DNA of 64,000 bases from Rhodanobacter sp. (GTDB lineage: Bacteria; Pseudomonadota; Gammaproteobacteria; Xanthomonadales; Rhodanobacteraceae): the NCBI GenBank assembly GCA_024711345.1, contig JANJTA010000004.1:1-64000 (forward strand). The letters run 5' to 3'. Each line of letters begins with the position of its first letter. Positions within the stretch are counted from its first letter, which is position 1. The position numbers were made by a program, and so were the translations under genes. Positions 18,483 to 26,384 of the stretch are shown here, one piece after another. Below the pieces are notes generated by a model. That model was given only the letters and a program-made list of their open reading frames with translations, was not told the origin of the DNA and searched no databases.

Positions 18483-20249
18483 ATGACCGCCACCGATACG
18501 CCCCGCCCTGCCCGCCGCATCGGCGCATTGCGCGAACTGTGGCCGTTCCTGAAACCGCACCGTGCGCTGACCATCGGCTGGCTGGTCTTTCTGGGCCTCT
18601 CCTCGGGCGCTTCGCTGGTGCTGCCGCTGGCCTTCCGCCACATCATCGACCAGGGCTTCGGCCATTCCAGCCACGCTGCCATCAACCAGACCTTCATCGC
18701 GCTGTTCGGCGTGGCGCTGGTGCTGGCCTTCGCCACCGCCGCGCGCTACTTCTGCATCACCCTGCTCGGCGAGCGCGCACTGGCCTCGCTGCGGCAGACG
18801 CTGTACGCGCACGTGATCCGGCTCGACGTGGGCTTCTTCGAGAAGAACCGCGTGGGCGAGCTGCTCTCGCGCCTCAGCGCGGACACCGAGGTGGTGCAGG
18901 CGCTGATCGGCTCGGGCGTGTCGGTGGCGCTGCGCAGCGCGGTGATGCTGGTGGGCGCGGCGGTGGCGATGGTGTGGACCGCACCGTCGCTGGCCGGACT
19001 CACCGCGCTGGTGATCCCGGCGGTGATGCTGCCGATCCTGGTGTTCGGCCGCCGCGTGCAGAAGCTGTCGCGGGCCAGCCAGGACCGCCTGGCCGACGCC
19101 GCCGCGATCGCCAACGAAACGCTCAACGCCTCCACCGCGGTGAAGGCGTACGCGCGCGAACACATCGAGAGTACCCGCTACGGTGGCGCGATCACCCGCG
19201 CGCTGGCCACCGCGCGCCGGCGCATCGGCATGCGCGCGCTGCTGACCATGGCGGTGATCGTGCTGGTGTTCGGCGCCATCACGCTGGTGCTGTGGGCCGG
19301 CGCGCGCCAGGTGCTGGCCGGTACGCTGGGCGCCGGCGTGCTGGGCCAGTTCGTGCTGTACGCGGTGTTCGCCGCCGGGTCGGTGGCCGGCCTGTCCGAG
19401 GTGTGGGGCGACGTGCTGCGCGCGGCCGGCGCAATGGAGCGCATCGGCGAACTGCTGGGCGAGCGCGCCGCCATCGTCGACCCGCCGCAGCCGCAGGCGC
19501 TGCCGCAGCCGATGCGCGGCGAGCTGCGCTTCGACGGCGTGAGCTTCCACTACCCCACCCGCCCCGACGCACCGGCGCTGCACGACTTCACCTTGACCGT
19601 GCGTCCCGGCGAGACGGTGGCCCTGGTCGGCCCCTCCGGCGCCGGCAAGAGCACGGTGTTCGCGCTGCTGCTGCGCTTCTACGATCCGCAGTCCGGGCGC
19701 ATCACGCTCGACGGCATCGACCTGCGCGCGACCGCCATGGACGAGCTGCGCAGGCGCATCGCGCTGGTGCCGCAGGAGACCGTGATCTTCGCCGGCAGCG
19801 CGGCGGACAACATCCGCTTCGGCCGCCAGGACGCCGGCGACGACGAGGTGCGCGAGGCCGCCCGCGCCGCCGAGGCGCACGAGTTCATCAGCGCGCTGGA
19901 CGGCGGCTACGACGCCGAACTGGGCGAGCGTGGCGTGCGCCTGTCCGGCGGCCAGCGCCAGCGCATCGCGATCGCCCGCGCGATCCTGCGCGACGCCCCG
20001 CTGCTGTTGCTGGACGAAGCCACCTCGGCGCTGGACGCGCAGTCCGAAGCCGCGATCCAGCAGGCGCTGGCGCAGCTGGAACAGGGCCGCACCACCCTGG
20101 TGATCGCCCACCGCCTCGCCACCGTGCAGCGCGCCGACCGCATCGTGGTGATGGACGGCGGCCGCATCGTGGCGCAGGGCACCCACGAGAGCCTGCTGGC
20201 CGAGGGCGGGCTGTATGCGGAGCTGGCGAGGCTGCAGTTCGTGGCGTGA
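18483..20249 (+). CDS. ABC exporter, fused membrane and ATPase domains (MsbA/ABCB-like)
   Basis: A 588-residue half-transporter. Six transmembrane helices span about residues 25-300. The nucleotide-binding domain follows from about residue 340, with Walker A GPSGAGKST, the Q-loop LVPQETVIFAG, the signature LSGGQRQR, Walker B LLLLDEATSALD and the switch IAHRLAT. It is expected to work as a homodimer in the inner membrane, exporting lipid-like or hydrophobic compounds. The family includes MsbA and many multidrug exporters and the cargo cannot be read here. I chose the ATG at 18483; a TTG at 18438 would add 15 residues but sits only one base after a GGGAG. Confidence 0.93.
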   Translation: MTATDTPRPARRIGALRELWPFLKPHRALTIGWLVFLGLSSGASLVLPLAFRHIIDQGFGHSSHAAINQTFIALFGVALVLAFATAARYFCITLLGERALASLRQTLYAHVIRLDVGFFEKNRVGELLSRLSADTEVVQALIGSGVSVALRSAVMLVGAAVAMVWTAPSLAGLTALVIPAVMLPILVFGRRVQKLSRASQDRLADAAAIANETLNASTAVKAYAREHIESTRYGGAITRALATARRRIGMRALLTMAVIVLVFGAITLVLWAGARQVLAGTLGAGVLGQFVLYAVFAAGSVAGLSEVWGDVLRAAGAMERIGELLGERAAIVDPPQPQALPQPMRGELRFDGVSFHYPTRPDAPALHDFTLTVRPGETVALVGPSGAGKSTVFALLLRFYDPQSGRITLDGIDLRATAMDELRRRIALVPQETVIFAGSAADNIRFGRQDAGDDEVREAARAAEAHEFISALDGGYDAELGERGVRLSGGQRQRIAIARAILRDAPLLLLDEATSALDAQSEAAIQQALAQLEQGRTTLVIAHRLATVQRADRIVVMDGGRIVAQGTHESLLAEGGLYAELARLQFVA

Positions 20250-20262
20250 CCCCCGCTTTCCC

Positions 20263-20356
20263 GTAGGAGCCCGCTTGCGGGCGATGCTTTTTGCTCTTGC
20301 GAGTCCCGAATCCCCCATCCCGGCTCCAAGAGCATCGCCCGCGAGCGGGCTCCTAC
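20263..20356. repeat. Paired REP palindrome, copy 4
   Basis: GTAGGAGCCCGCTTGCGGGC then GATGC opens at 20263, and the inverted arm ending GGGCTCCTAC closes at 20356. It fills the 116-bp gap between the convergent ABC exporter and alcohol dehydrogenase genes, ending ten bases short of the latter's TAA. Confidence 0.9.
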
Positions 20357-20365
20357 AGGGGGGGC

Positions 20366-21421
20366 TTATTGCGCGGCCAGCGTGGCGTTGTCGATCACGA
20401 AGCGGTACTTCACGTCGCTCTTCACCATGCGGTCGTAGGCCTCGTCGATCTGCTGCACGCGGATCATCTCGATGTCGGCGACGATGCCCTTCTCCGCGCA
20501 GAAATCCAGCATTTCCTGGGTTTCGGCGATGCCGCCGATCAGCGAGCCGGCGATCGCGCGGCGCTTGAAGATCAGGTTGCCGATGTTGGGCGAGGGATGC
20601 GGATGCTCCGGCACGCCGACCAGCACCATCGTGCCGTCGCGCTTGAGCAGCCCGGTGAAGGCGTCCAGCGAGTGGCTGGCGGCCACGGTGTTGAGGATCA
20701 GGTCGAAGCTGCCCGCGTGCGCCTTCATCTCGCCCTCGTTGCGCGACACCACCACCTCGTCCGCACCGAGATCCAGCGCATCCTGGCGCTTGCTCTCCGA
20801 GGTGGTGAACGCCACCACGTGCGCGCCCATCGCATGCGCGAGCTTCACGCCCATGTGGCCCAGCCCGCCGATGCCGACCACGCCGACCTTCCTTCCCGGA
20901 CCGGCGTGCCAGTGCCGCAGCGGCGACCAGGTGGTGATGCCGGCGCACAGCAGCGGCGCGACCGCGGCGAGCTGCGTTTCGGGGTGGCGGATCTTCAGCA
21001 CGAATTTCTCGTCGACCACGATGCGCTGCGAGTAGCCGCCCAGCGTGTGCCCGGGTGCGTCCGCGGTCGGCCCGTTGTAGGTGCCGACGAAGCCGTTCTC
21101 GCAGTACTGCTCCAGCCCCTCGTCGCAGGCCGCGCAATGCTGGCAGCTGCCGACCAGGCAACCCACGCCCACCGTGTCGCCGACCTTGAAGCCGCTCACC
21201 GCGCTGCCCACCGCGCTGACGTGGCCGACGATCTCGTGGCCGGGCACGCAGGGGTACAGCGTGCCGCCCCATTCGGAGCGCACGGTGTGCAGATCGGAAT
21301 GGCACACGCCGCAATAGGCGATGTCGATCTGCACGTCCTGCGGGCCGGGCGCGCGGCGCTCGATGTCGAGCGGCTGCAATGGCTGGTCGGCGGCGTGCGC
21401 GCCGTAGGCTTTGGTGGTCAC
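20366..21421 (-). CDS. Zinc-dependent alcohol dehydrogenase (CAD/YahK type)
   Basis: A 351-residue medium-chain dehydrogenase that interconverts aldehydes and alcohols, probably with NADPH. The catalytic zinc site has CGVCHSDLH and GHEIVG. The structural zinc site is a cysteine cluster in GSCQHCAACDEGLEQYC. The Rossmann motif is GIGGLGHMG. SLIGGIAETQEMLDF and the family pattern match the NADP-dependent CAD branch (YahK, AdhC). The start is GTG at 21421, preceded on the minus strand by AAGGAAAA. The gene lies 29 bp downstream of the serine hydrolase gene on the same strand and may be cotranscribed with it. Confidence 0.93.
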   Translation of the reverse strand: MTTKAYGAHAADQPLQPLDIERRAPGPQDVQIDIAYCGVCHSDLHTVRSEWGGTLYPCVPGHEIVGHVSAVGSAVSGFKVGDTVGVGCLVGSCQHCAACDEGLEQYCENGFVGTYNGPTADAPGHTLGGYSQRIVVDEKFVLKIRHPETQLAAVAPLLCAGITTWSPLRHWHAGPGRKVGVVGIGGLGHMGVKLAHAMGAHVVAFTTSESKRQDALDLGADEVVVSRNEGEMKAHAGSFDLILNTVAASHSLDAFTGLLKRDGTMVLVGVPEHPHPSPNIGNLIFKRRAIAGSLIGGIAETQEMLDFCAEKGIVADIEMIRVQQIDEAYDRMVKSDVKYRFVIDNATLAAQ

Positions 21422-21450
21422 GGGGGTTTTCCTTGGGCCGGAATGGGTCT

Positions 21451-22716
21451 TCAAGGAGTGGGGGCAGCCTGCCCGGCCGGCAAGGGATGGCTCGTCGGGT
21501 GGCGTGCCGTCCGTGGCTCCGGGGCCGCGCGTTCCGCATCCACCGCCTGCTTGATGGCGGCCACGAACGCGCGCCGCGCGCCGACCAGCGCGGGGGAAGT
21601 CGCTTGCGGCCACGCGCCGAGCTGGGCGATCACCAGCTGGCGCGCGGGATCCACGTAGACCATCTGGCCGAAGATGCCGATCGCGGCGTAGCTGCCGTCG
21701 GTGTCGGTCCACCACAGGTAGCCGTAGCCGCGCTCCGGCTCGTCCACGGCGGTCTGCCGACGCACCGCGCCCTTGAGCCAGGCCGCAGCGATCACCGGCT
21801 TGCCGTCGATGCGGCCGCCGTCGAGCATGAACTGCCCCAGCCGCGCGTAGTCGCCCAGCGTGGCCGACAGCCCGCTGCCGCCGGTGTCGCTGCCGTCACA
21901 CTCGTCCTTGATCCAGTACGCGTCGCTGGCCATGCCGTACGGCTTCCAGATCGCCTGCGACAGGTAGGCCGCCAGCGAGCGGTGCGTGGCCCGCTGCACC
22001 AGGATGCCGAGCAGGTCGGTTTCCGCGGTGTTGTAGTTGAAGTGCGTGCCGGCCGGCCACTGCCGCGGCTGCTTCGCCAGGTAGGTCAGGATGTGCGCGC
22101 GGCCGCCGACGCAGGCGCCGCGGTACATCTGCGCCACGTCCGAGTTGGCGTCGGCGTAGTCCTCGTTCCAGTGCACGCCGGAGGTCATCGTCAGCAGCTG
22201 CTGCACGGTGACGTTGGCATAGGCGCTGTCGCGCAGCTCGGGGATGTAGCGGCCCAGCGTGTCGTCCATGCTGCGGATATGGCCCTGCTGCAGCGCGATG
22301 CCCAGCAAGGCGGAGGTGACCGACTTGGCCACCGAGAACGACTCCCAGCGCTGCGCCGGCCCGAAGTCCAGCGCGTAGCGCTGCAGGCGCACCCGCCCGT
22401 GCTGCAGCACCATCACGCCGGCGAGGTGGTGCTCGTCCATGTAGCCGGCCAGCCACGCCGACGCATCCTTGCCCGGCACGGCCAGCGGCTTGCCCGGCGG
22501 CAGTGCGCGCACCTGCGCGCCATGCGCGGCGCGGTCACTGGGAAAGCGCTCGTACATCCGGCGGAACTGCGCCTCGCGCTGCGCCTGTGGCCAGAACAGC
22601 ACGGCTTCGCGTTGCTGGCCGATGGTGGGGGCGGCCTGTTCGCTGGCGGCCAGCGGCAGCGAGGCAAACAGGCACAACGCGGCAACGAGCAGACGGGTGC
22701 AGGGGTTCGAGCGCAT
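21451..22716 (-). CDS. Exported beta-lactamase-fold serine hydrolase
   Basis: A 421-residue protein of the class C beta-lactamase / esterase / NylB-like superfamily. A signal peptide is clear (LLVAALCLFASLPLAASEQA at about 10-29), so it acts in the periplasm or outside. The nucleophile motif is SFSVAKSVT (SxxK). A second motif region contains HFNYNTAETDLLG with the expected tyrosine, and the C-terminal part has YGYLWWTD. It resembles 6-aminohexanoate-dimer hydrolase-type esterases more than true beta-lactamases, so antibiotic resistance should not be assumed. The start is the ATG at 22716. The alcohol dehydrogenase gene follows 29 bp downstream. Confidence 0.88.
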   Translation of the reverse strand: MRSNPCTRLLVAALCLFASLPLAASEQAAPTIGQQREAVLFWPQAQREAQFRRMYERFPSDRAAHGAQVRALPPGKPLAVPGKDASAWLAGYMDEHHLAGVMVLQHGRVRLQRYALDFGPAQRWESFSVAKSVTSALLGIALQQGHIRSMDDTLGRYIPELRDSAYANVTVQQLLTMTSGVHWNEDYADANSDVAQMYRGACVGGRAHILTYLAKQPRQWPAGTHFNYNTAETDLLGILVQRATHRSLAAYLSQAIWKPYGMASDAYWIKDECDGSDTGGSGLSATLGDYARLGQFMLDGGRIDGKPVIAAAWLKGAVRRQTAVDEPERGYGYLWWTDTDGSYAAIGIFGQMVYVDPARQLVIAQLGAWPQATSPALVGARRAFVAAIKQAVDAERAAPEPRTARHPTSHPLPAGQAAPTP

Positions 22717-22832
22717 GACAGGCGTGCCTGGGTAATGGCGAAGCGGCCATTTTAGCGGGCCGGGCCGGGATGGACGGCGGTCGATCCCTCGGGATGAGCC
22801 ACAAGCGGGCATCACGGCGGCTTCGATCCTCC

Positions 22833-22865
22833 AAAAAAATCCCGCCATGCGGGACGTTCTTTTTC
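22833..22865 (-). terminator. Rho-independent terminator, usable in both directions
   Basis: TCCCGC-CAT-GCGGGA (22840-22854) is flanked by seven A on its left and a T-rich run on its right. Read on the minus strand it is a hairpin followed by seven T, just downstream of the GlxA-type regulator. Confidence 0.75.
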
Positions 22866-22929
22866 GATGGATTTCGTCCGGCAGGCCGCGGCAGTCCACT
22901 GTGCCCGCGCCGGCAACGCGGAAAGGCTT

Positions 22930-23901
22930 TCAGTGCCGCCGGCGCGCCGAGGCGGGGCTGTCGTCGGCGTGCGCCGACCACAATCGACGCAGCTGGCGCG
23001 CCGAACCCAGCCCGGCGCGTTCGGCCGCGCGTTCCACGCTGTCGCCGCTGGCCAGCGCCTGGCGGGCAAGCGCCAGCCGCAGGCGGGCGTGGTAGTGGTT
23101 GATCGACATGCCGCTGGCCTCGCGGAAATGGCGGGTAAGGCTGCGCACGCTCATGTGCCCGATGCCGGCCAGGCGCGCCAGTGGCCAGTCCTGGTCGGGC
23201 GCCCGCGCCAGCGCATCCTGCACGCGATGGATGGCCACGCTCATGTGGTTGCGCCCTTCCAGCCACGGCGACAGCGCCGGATCGCCGGACGCGCGCCGCA
23301 TGTAGACGGCCATCTCGCGCGCGACGGCGGCGGCCAGCCACGGCGAGCCGATCCGGGCAATCAGATGCAAGGCCAGGTCGATGCCGGCCGTGATGCCGGC
23401 GCTGGTGCACACCTCGCCATCCTCGACGAACACGCGGCTGTCCAGCACCTCGGCGCTGGGCGCCAGCCGGCGCAGCGTGTCGAGCAGGCTGTGGTGGGTG
23501 GTGCAGCGCCGGCCGTCCAGCAGGCCGGCGGCGCCGGCCAGCAAGGCGCCGGAACAGACGCAGGCCAGCGGCCGGCCATTGCCGCCCTGCCGCCGCAGCC
23601 ACTCGACCACGGCCCGGCTGGCGGGCGACGACAACACCGCGTCGCCGCTGCCGGTGGCGCCGCAGACCACGATCAGCGTGTGCTCGCCAAGCGTTGCCGG
23701 CAACGGTTCGACGCCGGCCAGGCCCACGCCCAGCGCGGTCGAGGCGGCCTCGCCGCGCCGCAGGGGTGCCACCATCCGCAGGCGCACCGGCAACCCCATC
23801 GACGCGGCGATCCTGAAGGCATCGGCCGCGCCGGCCAGATCCAGCAGGATCAGCGCCGGCGGCAGCACGAAGCACACCTCAGTGATCGGCGAGGACGTCA
23901 T
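22930..23901 (-). CDS. GlxA/FtrA-type transcriptional regulator (DJ-1/PfpI + AraC)
   Basis: A 323-residue regulator. The N-terminal about 190 residues are a DJ-1/PfpI-like domain with ITEVCFVLPPALILLDLAGAADAF and an elbow at LACVCSGALLAGAAGLLDGR. The C-terminal about 110 residues hold the AraC helix-turn-helix pair (LARLAGIGHMSVRSLTRHFREASG and SVERAAERAGLGSARQLRRLW). The ATG at 23901 lies inside the upstream isochorismatase gene and overlaps it by 23 bp, which implies translational coupling and a shared message. A terminator follows at 22833. It probably controls the isochorismatase-like enzyme or related amide metabolism; the ligand is unknown. Confidence 0.9.
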   Translation of the reverse strand: MTSSPITEVCFVLPPALILLDLAGAADAFRIAASMGLPVRLRMVAPLRRGEAASTALGVGLAGVEPLPATLGEHTLIVVCGATGSGDAVLSSPASRAVVEWLRRQGGNGRPLACVCSGALLAGAAGLLDGRRCTTHHSLLDTLRRLAPSAEVLDSRVFVEDGEVCTSAGITAGIDLALHLIARIGSPWLAAAVAREMAVYMRRASGDPALSPWLEGRNHMSVAIHRVQDALARAPDQDWPLARLAGIGHMSVRSLTRHFREASGMSINHYHARLRLALARQALASGDSVERAAERAGLGSARQLRRLWSAHADDSPASARRRH

Positions 23902-24427
23902 CGACGGTGCAAATGCGGGCAAAACGGCCATCCAGAACCAGCTCGGTACGCTGCTTGATGTCCTGCGCATCGTAGCGAGTTCCGCTGCCGGCATGGACCA
24001 TCGGGAACGTCAGCGTCGCCTCGGTCACGTAGTCGACGGCGAAGCCGAGATCCGACGCCACGCGCGCCGTGGTCTCGCAGCACTGTTCGGAGCGGATGCC
24101 GCTGACGATGACCCGCTCGATGCCGCGCTCGCGCAGCCAGGCCTGCAGGCCGGTGTCGGTGAAGGCGTTGTGGACGCGCTTGCGGAACACCACGTCGTGC
24201 GCCTCGGGAACCCAGTCCATCGGTCGCACCAGGCCGGACGCCGCGCTGAAATGCCCGTCGTCTTCCTCGTGCAGGATCCGCACCACCGGCCAGCCGCGCG
24301 CCGCCGCCGCATCGAGCAGCCGCAACAGGTTGTCGCGGAACGCCGGCACGTCGTCCTCGCGCCAGTACGGCGCATGCAGGAACGACTGCTGGACATCGAT
24401 GACCAGCACGGCAGGCAACTTGGACAT
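23879..24427 (-). CDS. Isochorismatase-family cysteine hydrolase
   Basis: A 182-residue enzyme of the isochorismatase/nicotinamidase-like fold. The catalytic triad is visible: Asp in VLVIDVQQSF (residue about 11), Lys in VVFRKRVHNAF, and Cys in VSGIRSEQCCETTARVASDLGF. Such enzymes hydrolyse amides or vinyl ethers. Which substrate applies here is not clear, and the Cys subtype points to amide hydrolysis rather than isochorismate. The ATG at 24427 has GGAG eight bases upstream; an ATG at 24439 is possible. It is the first gene of a two-gene unit with a GlxA-type regulator, whose start it overlaps. Confidence 0.88.
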   Translation of the reverse strand: MSKLPAVLVIDVQQSFLHAPYWREDDVPAFRDNLLRLLDAAAARGWPVVRILHEEDDGHFSAASGLVRPMDWVPEAHDVVFRKRVHNAFTDTGLQAWLRERGIERVIVSGIRSEQCCETTARVASDLGFAVDYVTEATLTFPMVHAGSGTRYDAQDIKQRTELVLDGRFARICTVDDVLADH

Positions 24428-24585
24428 GGGCAACTCCATCGGCAAGGGAGTCGCCACTGTAGGCGGCGCGCGGACGGCGAACGAGCACCATGGCGGACCA
24501 CGAGCGGACGGATCGGGCCAGTCCGCCGGCCACTTCGCCCCGGCAGCAGTTACGATACTTTCCACCCTGTAAAGCCGGGAGCACC

Positions 24586-25077
24586 ATGCGCGACGCCCTT
24601 GCCATCCGCGAGTTCAGCGACGACCTCGCCGTGCACTTCCGCGACATCAATGCGGAGTGGATCAACGCCATGTTCCGCCTCGAAGCCACCGACCGGGACG
24701 TGCTGAAGAACCCGCGGGCGCGGATCATCGACGCGGGTGGCGTCATTCTCTTCGTCGAGGCCGGCGGGCTCGGCATCGTCGGTGCATGCGCGCTGCAGAA
24801 GACCGGGGCCACCAGCTACGAGCTCACCAAGATGGGGGTGCGCGAGCCGGCACGCGGCATGAAGGCCGGGGAGTTCCTGCTCGCCGCGATCATCGAGCGG
24901 GCCAACTCGCTGGGCGCCGATCCGCTGTACCTGCTCACCAACACCCGATGCGCCGCTGCCATTCATCTGTACGAGAAGCTTGGCTTCCGGCACGACGCCG
25001 AAATCATGGCCCGCTATGGCGCACGCTATGAAAGGTGCGACGTGGCCATGCGCTACCACGCGGAAGCGTTGCGGTAG
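24586..25077 (+). CDS. GNAT-family N-acetyltransferase
   Basis: A 163-residue acetyltransferase. The GNAT fold is visible from IREFSDDLAVHFRDINAEWI through motif A (ELTKMGVREPARGMKAGEFLLAAIIERA), the acetyl-CoA loop being R-x-x-x-G-M-K-A-G. Motif B is LYLLTNTRCAAAIHLYEKLGFRH. GGGAG seven bases before the ATG at 24586 supports this start. It is divergent from the isochorismatase gene. The acceptor amine is unknown. The 240 bp after it contain no gene I can support. Confidence 0.88.
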   Translation: MRDALAIREFSDDLAVHFRDINAEWINAMFRLEATDRDVLKNPRARIIDAGGVILFVEAGGLGIVGACALQKTGATSYELTKMGVREPARGMKAGEFLLAAIIERANSLGADPLYLLTNTRCAAAIHLYEKLGFRHDAEIMARYGARYERCDVAMRYHAEALR

Positions 25078-25317
25078 CGCGCCCCGACCCACCTGCGCTC
25101 GCGAGACGCTTCACCCTCGCCGCGCGGGCAGGAACCGGCTGTTGCGCCGCAGGCCCGCCGAGACCAGCGACACCAGCACGCGGACCGGGAAGATCTTCGC
25201 GACGGTCATAAAAACAAGCTGCCCGGGACCATCCGAGCGCTACCGCAGCCGCCACTCAATTGTCACTGACACCTTTTATCCCTTTTCCGGGTCCGGGTTT
25301 CGCCCAACCACGCACCA

Positions 25318-25623
25318 TCACTGCCGATCCGGCACCAGCGCCAGTCGATAGCCGAGCGCCTTCGCCACCTTCATGGTGTTGGCAAGGCTGGGATTGCCTT
25401 CACCCGACAGCGCCTTGTACAGCCCGGCCCGGGTCATGCCGGCCGCTTCGGCCAGGTGGCTCATGTTGCGTGCACGCGCCACCGTGCCGAGTGCCTTCAG
25501 CATGAACACCGGATCGTTGGGCGCTTCCTCCGCGCATGCTTCGAGATACGCGGCGATGTCCGCCTCGGTCTTGAGGTAGTCGGCACTGTCGTAACGGGTA
25601 AAAGTCTCTCGCACGCATTTCAT
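25318..25623 (-). CDS. higA: HigA-type antitoxin (XRE helix-turn-helix)
   Basis: A 101-residue helix-turn-helix protein of the addiction-module antidote family. The DNA-binding region is FMLKALGTVARARNMSHLAEAAGMTRAGLYKALSGEGNPSLANTMKVAKALG. The start codon overlaps the higB stop by 4 bp (ATGA), giving the toxin-first order typical of HigBA modules. As antitoxin it would neutralise HigB and repress the shared promoter at 25929-25957. The symbol reflects family and order, not a proven homolog. The pair sits at the edge of the low-GC island. Confidence 0.88.
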   Translation of the reverse strand: MKCVRETFTRYDSADYLKTEADIAAYLEACAEEAPNDPVFMLKALGTVARARNMSHLAEAAGMTRAGLYKALSGEGNPSLANTMKVAKALGYRLALVPDRQ

Positions 25624-25922
25624 GATCCACGCTCCCACTCGGCCGCAATGCACTGGGCTGTCTTGATGTCGGCATGCTGGGTGCGCTTGTCGCCACCCGC
25701 CAGCACCACCACGAGCACCGCGCCATGCTGCTTGAAGTACACCCGATAACCGGGTCCGTAGTCGATCCGCAGCTCGCTGACGCCGCCGCCCACCGGCTTG
25801 ACGTCGCCAAAGTTTCCGTCGGCCATGCGGTCGAGTCGCGCCGCGATCCGTGCCCTGGCGCGAACATCGCGCAGGCTGCCGAACCAGGTATCGAACGTTG
25901 CGGATTTGACCAGTTCGAACAC
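25620..25922 (-). CDS. higB: HigB/RelE-superfamily toxin (Gp49-like)
   Basis: A 100-residue protein of the phage-derived Gp49-like/HigB family, expected to be a ribosome-dependent mRNA interferase. Typical segments are FELVKSATFDTWFGSLRDVRARARIAARLDRM, GNFGDVKPVGGGVSELRIDYGPGYRVYF and VVLAGGDKRTQHADIKTA. I chose the GTG at 25922 because it gives the usual family length and lies six bases after a -10 box. A GTG at 25949 would fall inside the promoter spacer. No ribosome site precedes it, so translation is probably leaderless. HigA follows with a 4-bp overlap. Confidence 0.88.
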   Translation of the reverse strand: MFELVKSATFDTWFGSLRDVRARARIAARLDRMADGNFGDVKPVGGGVSELRIDYGPGYRVYFKQHGAVLVVVLAGGDKRTQHADIKTAQCIAAEWERGS

Positions 25923-25928
25923 AGGCGA

Positions 25929-25957
25929 AGTGTAAACTGTGGTTGTCACTCGATCAA
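25929..25957 (-). promoter_or_regulatory. higBA promoter
   Basis: On the minus strand TTGATC (25957-25952), exactly 17 bases, and TACACT (25934-25929) form a near-consensus housekeeping promoter. The toxin GTG begins six bases after the -10, so the message would start at the start codon. HigA-type antitoxins usually bind such a promoter; no clear palindrome was identified. Confidence 0.65.
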
Positions 25958-25979
25958 GCCAGCGCGGGCAGTCGCGCAC

Positions 25980-26309
25980 TCAGCTAGTCAGGTCGACGTT
26001 CGCCTTATCAACGAGGCAGTTCGGAACGTCCTGGTCGGGGTTCGGAAGGTCGACATCGGGGTCCGGAACTTCCTCGTCGAGGTCGGGAACCTCCACGTCG
26101 AGGTCCGGAAAGTCCATGCCGAGGTCGGCAGAGTCCCCGTCGGGGTTGGCGAGCTCCCTCCTGACCTTCCGTACGTCCTCGCCAACGTGCCGAACCTTCC
26201 CGCCGTAGTTCAGAACGTCTCCGTCGACATGGCTGATGTCTGCGTCGAGGTTCTGCACATCACAGTCGGGGTCGCCGACCCGCCTGACCTCGTGGCACAA
26301 GGCGCACAC
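25980..26309 (-). CDS. Possible acidic heptad-repeat protein
   Basis: A 109-residue open frame that coincides with the 21-bp tandem repeat. Translated on the minus strand it gives degenerate heptads of the form V-P-D/N-L/P-D-x-D, for example VPDLDEE and LPNPDQD, making a strongly acidic repeat protein without Trp or Met-rich core. I do not recognise a family. The proposed start is GTG at 26309 with no clear ribosome site. The strand agrees with all neighbours and its stop lies 22 bp before the higBA promoter. The opposite strand is also open through the repeat, so coding status and strand are uncertain. Confidence 0.35.
   Translation of the reverse strand: MCALCHEVRRVGDPDCDVQNLDADISHVDGDVLNYGGKVRHVGEDVRKVRRELANPDGDSADLGMDFPDLDVEVPDLDEEVPDPDVDLPNPDQDVPNCLVDKANVDLTS
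25998..26291. repeat. 21-bp degenerate tandem repeat, about 14 units
   Basis: The stretch divides into fourteen consecutive 21-bp units with no indels. They are well conserved at 26019-26144, for example GTCCGGAACTTCCTCGTCGAG and GTCGGGAACCTCCACGTCGAG, and progressively more diverged towards 26291. The period of exactly seven codons keeps frames open on both strands. It lies between the PIN/NYN gene and higBA. Confidence 0.85.
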
Positions 26310-26384
26310 GAGGACTTACTGGTCGAAGCCTGTGGGCATGCCGAGTTGGGGCGGCAACTGCGTGGCCCGTCGGGCGCCTGTTGT

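Noticed and set aside
21451-22716. Annotation as an antibiotic-resistance beta-lactamase
   Set aside because: Only the fold and SxxK are shared; the other motifs resemble NylB-type esterases, so resistance is not supported.
25111-25209. Minus-strand open frame of 32 codons (MTVAKIFPVRVLVSLVSAGL) after the GNAT gene
   Set aside because: No ribosome site, very short and no family resemblance; could be a gene fragment but cannot be supported.
26289-26309. CxxCH (CALCH) at the start of the heptad-repeat frame, resembling a haem c site
   Set aside because: No signal peptide and uncertain coding status; a chance match is more likely.
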